Of a DNA stretch of 64,000 bases, positions 57,563 to 64,000 are shown piece by piece. A model generated the notes under the pieces. The model was not told the DNA's origin and ran no database searches. It saw nothing but the letters and a program-made list of their open reading frames with translations. How positions within the stretch are numbered: the first letter of the stretch is position 1; each line of letters begins with the position of its first letter. This DNA comes from Durusdinium trenchii (Eukaryota > Sar > Dinophyceae > Suessiales > Symbiodiniaceae). The stretch covers positions 847,936 through 911,935 of the forward strand of contig CAXAMN010022718.1 in NCBI GenBank assembly GCA_963970005.1. Direction: 5' to 3'. The position numbers were made by a program, and so were the translations under genes.

Positions 57563-59004
57563 GGAAAAAGGCGCGAGCGGCACATCACACCCCACCACCC
57601 CTTTGGCCTCCAGGCGACGAGCGTGTCGAGCCGATCGAACGAGCGATGGCCCCGGTACCCTGCTTTGAAGAGTGAGTCATGTTCATGTTTTCACAACCAG
57701 TACCAACACAGAGGACGACGCCTGAAATCAATGAGAGTCTTCTAACAGGCTGTTTAGAGACCCTAACAGGTGGTGAACCTGGGCACCTGTTGTCACCAGG
57801 AAGCACCGTCGTGAAGTCGGGTGCTGCTTCACGTGAAGCCTGTCCGTCACCCGGTCTTCGCTGCACATCGTTCATCGACCGAGATCGAACCTCCATTTTC
57901 TCCTGGGAGGTGCTCTCGCTGCTCCTTTGCTCCAAATCTGCGGAGCGAGAGGTGCAGACGGCGTTTCTTCAGGCCTGTCTGACAGGATGAACCTGTGGTG
58001 TGTGGAGTTATGGATCGGATAGTTACGGGAAGTCTGAAATCCGAGGATTTGGTTTTCTGGAAACCTCTTGGAAGGTATAGACTCCAGTTGGAGGGCTGGC
58101 GACGCGTTGGTATTGGTGTGAGGTCCGCGGCGACTCAGATCTGCTTCGCCTGTCTTTTTCAGTACCTGGAAAGGCAAACAACCAGATCTGAAGTGAGCCA
58201 TATTTCTTTTACAAATACTGAACAGCCCTGGTTCTTCAGTTCGTGACCGAACTTGATCACCTGGTTGGTTGGTTCGATCACGAAAAAACGCCTCCCTGTT
58301 AGGGTCATTTTCACTTAGGAACCTTCAAAAGGGAGCCGTACTGAAGAAGCCGGGCCATCTCATGAGGCCGGTTCATGTTTTGGGGTGCCCACCGGGCCGA
58401 CCAGACACTGTGGGGCGATCTGCCAGGAGCAGAATCAGAAGCACGGGCGCTCGGTTTTCGAAGCCTCCGGGTGGTGTCGGTGGGTCGGTGTGTCGGGGGG
58501 CGTTCGATCCTTTCCTCCGTTTTGGTTCGCGAACCGGTCAGGATTTTGTTCAACTCTTAGTACCTCTGTCATCTTTGTCAATCATTCAATCTGGTGTTGT
58601 TTTTTTTTGGTAGACTTGATGAGCCATATTTAAAGGTAGACTGTCGACTCACTTAGAATTCATCAACCCCCTCCCAATATCTCCCAGTATGAAGTCTATG
58701 AAGACGATGTCCAATTCCATCGGGTGGGTTTATTGATCCAGAGTGATAATTACCCTTTGACTCACTAGCATGGACAACATGGAAGTGGATGGCACCACCT
58801 GTTTGTAGAGGAGAATAGTCATCCAACAGTCCAACAGGCCATTTTGCACTTCCATCTTATATAGTCGGAGGGTAATCCCTAGGATTCAAACCACCATGAG
58901 ATTTAAGTAGCCGAACTACCGAATTCACATGAATCCACCATTGTTGGGTAATGTTTTGTCCATGATATTTAAATTCAGTACTTATTTGAAGGCCAAAATT
59001 CCAG
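57563..59004. other. spacer with coding-like patches and MITE C
   Basis: A + frame at about 57810-57990 ends FSWEVLSLLLCSKSAEREVQ, AFLQACLTG and TGA; a - frame competes. A patch at 58430-58559 is open in three + frames. The family C MITE is listed separately. Confidence 0.3.
58778..58856. mobile_element. MITE family C copy
   Basis: ACATGGAAGTGGATGGC at the left, GCCATTTTGCACTTCCAT at the right, centre CTGTTTGTAGAGGAGAATAGTC as at 4763 and 40764. Confidence 0.7.
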
Positions 59005-59273
59005 GTCGGAACTCCGACGGACTTTGGGGAAGAACATGGGGCATCGACACTGGAACACTGCAAGAACGAAGTAGGCAGAAGCGCGTGACTCTGTGGGATA
59101 CCTTCTTCTGGGACGACTCTGTGGGGGATCCAGAGGTACTTCTGGAAGAATTGAGTTGCTGCTTTGCATCGTCTGAACACCTGCGACTGATGGTTGAGGG
59201 TGAAGACGAAGAAAACAGCAGAACGAGGGGGGGCCTGGATTCTGCTTATATGGTGGTAAACCCGACTCTCTAG
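59005..59273 (+). CDS. candidate terminal exon, acidic protein
   Basis: Starts after AATTCCAG|GTCGG. The + frame reads RVTLWDTFFWDDSVGDPEVL then LEELSCCFASSEHLRLMVEG and EDEENSRTRGGLDSAY, ending at TAG. It is clearly protein-like; the opposite strand is not. It begins in mid-codon, so a 5' exon exists upstream. Not recognised. Confidence 0.5.
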
Positions 59274-59599
59274 GTCGGACCTCGGAGCAGAGGGCCCGGA
59301 CCAGAGGTCTTAGTTAACCTCGCCTGAGTCGGGTGCTGGTACATACACCCCAGAACTGATGGTTCAATGGGCCCGTGCCATGACCTCGAAATAAAAGGTC
59401 GACGGCAATTCCATGTCGACTGCGCGAGAAGAAAGGGGGGGACTTGGCCATATGGACCTCCCAAGCGATAGATTTCATGTTCAGCCTGCGCAAATCAAGC
59501 AGAAAGAGCTTAGCCACTATTTTTTGCCAAGCCCGTATGAAGTTTCTATCGTACCATCGACGCACCTCTTGCAACCACCCTAAGAATCCCTCAAACCAA

Positions 59600-59971
59600 T
59601 TTAGGCTTTGGGAACCGGGCCGTTTTCCCCCTGTGTTTCGGTGTGTCCGACCCCGGCAAGTTTCGGGCCGCACGCGGATTCTGATGTTCGACCGCCATGG
59701 CCGCGAGGGCCTCCACCCAATCGGAGTGATCGGGGGCGACGCGACTCTGAGGACGAGTCTTACCCGGAATTCGGTGGTGGGGTTCGAGTGGGTCCGCGTC
59801 GGATCTGGTCGTGCCAGGCAGCCTGAGGAGGTGCAGACGGAGCAACACGCCCTTGAGAGCGAAAGCGAACGAGAAAAGGCTTTAGAGGCGATGGTTTCTC
59901 GCACGGCACGCTCCGTCCGGCTAGCCGGATCCAAAAGACCTTCTCCGGAGGTGAAGACGGAGACTCTGTGA
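59600..59971 (+). CDS. candidate exon, unknown protein
   Basis: The + frame reads RILMFDRHGREGLHPIGVIG, then GDATLRTSLTRNSVVGFEWV and a charged end (QHALESESEREKALEAMVSR) before TGA. A second + frame is also open (Arg/Asp/Ser rich). The segment GGCACGCTCC..CCTTCTCCGGAG recurs at 60029-60063, so part of it is duplicated. Not recognised. Confidence 0.42.
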   Translation, partial: FRLWEPGRFPPVFRCVRPRQVSGRTRILMFDRHGREGLHPIGVIGGDATLRTSLTRNSVVGFEWVRVGSGRARQPEEVQTEQHALESESEREKALEAMVSRTARSVRLAGSKRPSPEVKTETL

Positions 59972-60002
59972 TGTAGCCAGGAGGGTCCAGTCGTACCTTC
60001 TG

Positions 60003-60260
60003 TTGAAGGTATTTGGATTTCGCGTGGCACGCTCCGCCCGGTTGTCCCGGCCTTCTCCGGAGCCCCCGCGCCAAGCTACGCTACGCATGGAGGATCCCAT
60101 TCGGACGACTGCGTCCGTGGTGCAGTCCATGGCCTTTGAATATCAATCAACACCTCGGATGGACACCTTTAAGAGATACCTCGGATGTCGGATGGACAGT
60201 CACCTTTGGGTGGAGCTGTCGTTCTCCCCCCAGAACGCGTGGAGAATCCACACACGGTGA
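60003..60260 (+). CDS. candidate exon, unknown protein
   Basis: The + frame reads MEDPIRTTASVVQSMAFEYQ then MDTFKRYLGCRMDSHLWVEL, ending at TGA. Another + frame continues from 60185 to 60625 (FRSDVDGMDMRGQTKSKYQT; after GCCAG|GTG at about 60538, ERAMDASQQDASQQDVRRGL) and may be the true downstream reading. Frame choice is uncertain. Confidence 0.35.
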   Translation: MKVFGFRVARSARLSRPSPEPPRQATLRMEDPIRTTASVVQSMAFEYQSTPRMDTFKRYLGCRMDSHLWVELSFSPQNAWRIHTR

Positions 60261-60785
60261 CTGACCATGACAAGAACGCGGTCGACCAGTCCCAGGCTTG
60301 TCCTGCGACTGGGTATCACGGGATCAGCTTTCGTTCTGATGTGGATGGCATGGACATGCGTGGACAGACCAAATCCAAATACCAAACACACGAAACCATG
60401 TTTGTTGCAAGGATGGTAATTCCCCCCCAACACAAAAGCATCCATTCGCAGGTCCATGCTGCTTTATATTGCTTCATGGTTTTCCATGGTTTGGCTAAGA
60501 AAAGCTATATATATATATGTGCAGTATTCTGCCAGGTGGAGCGTGCGATGGATGCGTCGCAGCAGGATGCGTCGCAGCAGGACGTGCGGAGGGGACTGCC
60601 AAGAGTTCAGTCCAAATTTTGTTAGACCAGTTCCTTCTTTTTGAGGGTCGTTCTTGGAGCTCAGTTTGCCATATCTATCCGCCACATGTGTCGGTCGAGC
60701 GACAGGGAGATCAGAGAGATCCGTTCCCTAAAGGTCCGCAAGGGACCGAAGCGGACCAGACTGGACGTTTTAATACAGCATTATA

Positions 60786-60894
60786 TACCAGGGGCCCGAA
60801 GCAAACCACGAAAAATACAGGTTTTCACATACAAGAACTATGTTCTTTGCTAGAAAACCAGGTGTGAACGATGGGCCATGTGGGGCCCCTGGTA
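60786..60894 (+). mobile_element. MITE family B copy
   Basis: Perfect ends TACCAGGGGCCC / GGGGCCCCTGGTA. Matches 29048-29153 along most of its length. Confidence 0.8.
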
Positions 60895-61860
60895 CTCAGT
60901 TTGAGGTTTTTCAGGACCAGGTTTGGACCTGGATCAGATTGGACCTGCAGGGTGAGGCATTCCGAATGTTGGGTTCGGTGATGTGCAGGCCGAACAGTTC
61001 GAGCCGACATCCTCCATTTGCGGTTTTCCGGTGTTCCAAAAATAACAAAATCAATCGTGCAAAGGCTTTTAAGGGTGAGGGGTTTCAAGCACGGTCTGCA
61101 AAGCTGGTATACAATGTTTCGGATTCGGCAGATCTGTTTTAGAGGTGAAAGAGGCACTCATTTGATATTATGACACATCCAGCACCCGCATGTACAATCG
61201 CCATGCTCCGGAGGACATCTTGAAAAGCAATATCTTTATTTAGCCATGGGTCCTATTCCGAGTTCAAATCATAGCTTGCAAAGGGATATTGACATTGACA
61301 GTGACCCGTGCCCAGGTAATGAAAAGGGCAGGCATTTGCTCCTCCCCACACAGGTCTTGCCATTCCCACAAGGTATTCTTTTGGTCTGGTCAGATAGAGG
61401 CTTGCACAGTGCCAGTCCAGCATGAAGAAACCAAATTCAGTTGATCCATTTTGATCCCAGATTATTTGTGCAGACTTTCTATGGATGACCGACAGAAGGG
61501 TTCATCGAGCCGCGGTATATTGCCATTTAACATTACACAATATATACATATATGTATAATATACACCTTTTTCTCCTTCAACACCATGATTCAGCATTTT
61601 TTTGGCAGCTTATTTTTTTTTCCACATCTTCCACGTCTGGTTTGGGGAGGTCCACGTCTTCCACGTCTCGGTTTTGCCTCATCCCATCTTCGTCTCCACC
61701 ATCCCGTCCTTGAGAATGGATCTAGATTGCATATGATTTCATATGACCCAGTGGGTCAACGCACCAGTTTAACCCGTCCTTTGGACTTGCTGGGTGATAT
61801 GATTCCAGGATGTACTTTTGACACCTGGCTGGATTCTTCTTCGGCCTTCCATGAGCGGCT
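60895..61860. other. no supported gene; one open frame
   Basis: A + frame at 60950-61142 after GACCTGCAG|GG (contains RCSKNNKINRAKAFKGEGFQ) stops at TAG. The rest, including the T-rich 61580-61630, looks intronic. Confidence 0.3.
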
Positions 61861-61866
61861 CCATCG

Positions 61867-62256
61867 TTGCGCTATGAGGTGCAGAGTCTCGCGAATTGGG
61901 CTCGGCCGCTTTTCCAGGAGATCGACTGCCTTTCAAGGAGCCGCAACTTATCGGTGAGCAACGCTGACGTGGAAGCCTCTCAGGCGAGAGCAGGGCGAGA
62001 ACTGCGAGAACAGCTCAGTGTTTATAGGGTAAAACACCAACCGACCTTGAATGGCAATGGTAAAGGTTTTGGCCTCCCAGCTTTTGAGTGGGAAGCTTTG
62101 AGGCGCCAGATGTGTGTTCTTTCTCGGCATGTGTTGCAGAAAGAAGGACTCTTCCGAACACATCCAGACACAACGCAAACTTCAGACCACGACCCGGAGG
62201 CCATTGCTATTAGGGTGGAGGCCATCGCTATTAGGCAGGTTGGAGGCCATCGCTAA
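61867..62256 (+). CDS. candidate exon running into minisatellite
   Basis: The + frame reads VQSLANWARPLFQEIDCLSR, then ADVEASQARAGRELREQLSV, LNGNGKGFGLPAFEWEALRR and QMCVLSRHVLQKEGLFRTHP. It is helical and charged, and only this frame is clean. It then runs straight into the 21-bp minisatellite (EAIAIRVEAIAIR), where the exon must end. Not recognised. Confidence 0.45.
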   Translation: MRYEVQSLANWARPLFQEIDCLSRSRNLSVSNADVEASQARAGRELREQLSVYRVKHQPTLNGNGKGFGLPAFEWEALRRQMCVLSRHVLQKEGLFRTHPDTTQTSDHDPEAIAIRVEAIAIRQVGGHR

Positions 62257-62425
62257 TTAGGTTGGAGGCCATCGAAATTTGGTTGGAGGCCATCGCTATT
62301 GGCTATTAGGTTGGAGGCCATCGCTATTAGGTTGGAGGCCATCGAAATNNNNNNNNNNTTGGTTGGAGGCCATCGCTATTAGGTTGGAGGCCATCGCTAT
62401 TAGGTTGGAGGCCATCGAAGTTATT
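62197..62425 (+). repeat. 21-bp minisatellite array
   Basis: GGTTGGAGGCCATCGCTATTA is repeated about ten times. It is interrupted by a 10-base N gap (62349-62358). Inverted relative to 45731-45889. Confidence 0.92.
62349..62358. other. assembly gap (N) inside minisatellite
   Basis: Ten N bases; the array length is uncertain. Confidence 0.98.
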
Positions 62426-64000
62426 GCCTATTTAAGTCTGTGTCCAGACGATGTGTTCACCACTGGCTTGTGCCTCGCAGGTGGCCGTGCAGAGTTTGAT
62501 CGTGGAGACGTCCCAAGCCTTCCAATCCGAGATGGACAAAGTGGGTTCGGGTCACCCAGACTAACCGGTGGCCGACCCTTGGAGAAGGTGACCATGAGAT
62601 GAGAAGAAGATGGGGGAACAAAATGAGAAGAAGATGTGACGATGTGAAGAGATGTGAAGAAGATGTTTGTTTTTTTGATGTAGTTCCATGATCCTTGTAT
62701 GGCCTATTTAATCTAGTGCATGGTTATATATTGAGGGGTCAATGTTGGCATCTTCGATGCATGGACCGGATGGAAATTCTGAATGATGTTGTTTGGGGTC
62801 AGCCTGCTGATGGCAGGAGGCTGTTCTCCAGTGTTCTTTTGAGCTTTGTCTTCGGAAGACTTGGGTGCATTTGGGTGGGTTTGGCTCGAGCTGTTCAAGT
62901 GCTGCGAACAATTTGCTTGTTCGTTGGGATGGTAGGTTAATGAATTTCTTACCTTTTATAGGGAGGGAACATGGAGCATACCATTTCCTGACAAGTTGAA
63001 AACAACATCCTGTTGCTCTGAACAGAAAATCAGGATGTTGATGTGTTTGTCCAGATTGTTTTTGTTCCGCACCTGAAAGCCTTGAATATGCACCTGAAAG
63101 CCTTGAAGGAGAACATGGTAGAACATTGAACCGTTTGTAGAAGGGAAACGAGTTGAACCCTGTGGTTCTTCAATCACCGGTTTTGGCCATTGTTTTTTTA
63201 TGCTCCTATGCCAGAGATGGTCATCCCTGCCTTACTGTCCCTTGGCTAGATGGCATACAATGTCCCGCCATGTATGTCCCACCAAGTGACTGCCCATCCC
63301 TTTTCATCATTTACCAATTCAATCATAGCGTTGAGACACACAAAAAACACCTGTGAGACCACGGCCTGTGAGAACATCCGTATCTGAAGGCCTCGCGTCG
63401 CACAACGATGGATGACATACATATATACGTATGTTACAGAAAAAAAACAAGCATGGCATGCACTAGGCACTGCACTAGGCTATAGGCTATGTTTGTTACA
63501 CACGATGTTGTTCTTCAACCGTTTGTTACATGGCAGTGTTCTTCTTCTCTCCTGAAGAACCGCAGGTGTCCAAGAACCAAAGATGTTCCGCACCCTCACG
63601 CATCAGGAGAGGGTGGGTGGAGGGGATGTGGGACGTGACTGCACAGGTCGGGGTTGAGGGTTCGAGGGTTTCTTGAATCACCGGTGGGGTTGAGGGGTTC
63701 TGGTGTCTTTTTTGTTTAAACACCGCTCTTAGCAAGTTTGGTAAATTTTGCGAATTCGTCCAACGCTCTTAGCAAGTTTGGCGAATTCGTCCAAAGAAGG
63801 GACCAGGAGGCAGGTCACTATAGGGGTGTTTCTCAGATTCGTCCTTTGCTCCTAAGATCTACATCTACACTCCTTAAGTGGGCTTGGGAGGAATTCCAAG
63901 GAGCATGTCGAGCTCCCGCTGCAAGGAGTCCATCTTGCATGAAACACTCATCCAGGGAAGAGGATTAGATGATTAGACCATGGGATCCACTTGGCGTGGG
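62426..64000. other. no resolved gene; one exon-like patch
   Basis: At 62499-62588 (acceptor CTCGCAG|GTGG, donor GGAGAAG|GTGAC) two + frames are protein-like (VAVQSLIVETSQAFQSEMDK or AEFDRGDVPSLPIRDGQSGF). A short direct repeat, ACGCTCTTAGCAAGTTTGG, occurs at 63723 and 63763. Nothing else is supported. Confidence 0.3.

Overview
The window looks like nuclear DNA of a dinoflagellate, most likely Symbiodiniaceae-like. This is an inference. It rests on (i) very low coding density with short GC-rich exons separated by long introns, (ii) splice junctions that end in AG|G but often begin with GA or GC instead of GT, (iii) short internal stretches of the TTTAGGG telomere repeat, and (iv) many small inverted-repeat elements and minisatellites. 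There is no bacterial-style operon, no rRNA gene and no CRISPR array. Bases 1-756 and two 10-base stretches are assembly gaps.

Two genes can be identified with some confidence, both on the + strand. At about 48.16-52.44 kb is a six-exon Fe(II)/2-oxoglutarate-dependent oxygenase of the prolyl 4-hydroxylase type. It keeps the HxD motif, but Gln occupies the expected position of the distal iron-binding His. Four of its five introns start with GA or GC. At about 54.24-57.56 kb is a homologue of TFIIIC90 (GTF3C4), a subunit of the RNA polymerase III factor TFIIIC. It has the N-terminal beta-propeller motifs and the C-terminal zinc finger. The long 885-codon open frame there reads through two introns, so the real protein must be spliced.

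Three further reconstructions rest on exon phase and protein-like composition. A four-exon gene of unknown family lies on the - strand at 2.41-3.46 kb. A six-exon + strand gene at 16.47-19.27 kb carries two motifs reminiscent of metallophosphoesterases. An isolated ankyrin-repeat exon lies near 25 kb. Many other GC-rich islands look like exons, but strand or frame often cannot be settled by eye; they are listed at low confidence.

Much of the rest is repetitive. At least four inverted-repeat (MITE-like) families are scattered through introns and spacers. A 1.1-kb array of a roughly 40-bp minisatellite occupies 38.04-39.18 kb. A 21-bp minisatellite recurs at five sites and touches exons at two further places. 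A degenerate AT-rich repeat fills about 21.0-21.66 kb. Two interstitial telomere-repeat tracts in opposite orientation flank 13.96-17.74 kb.
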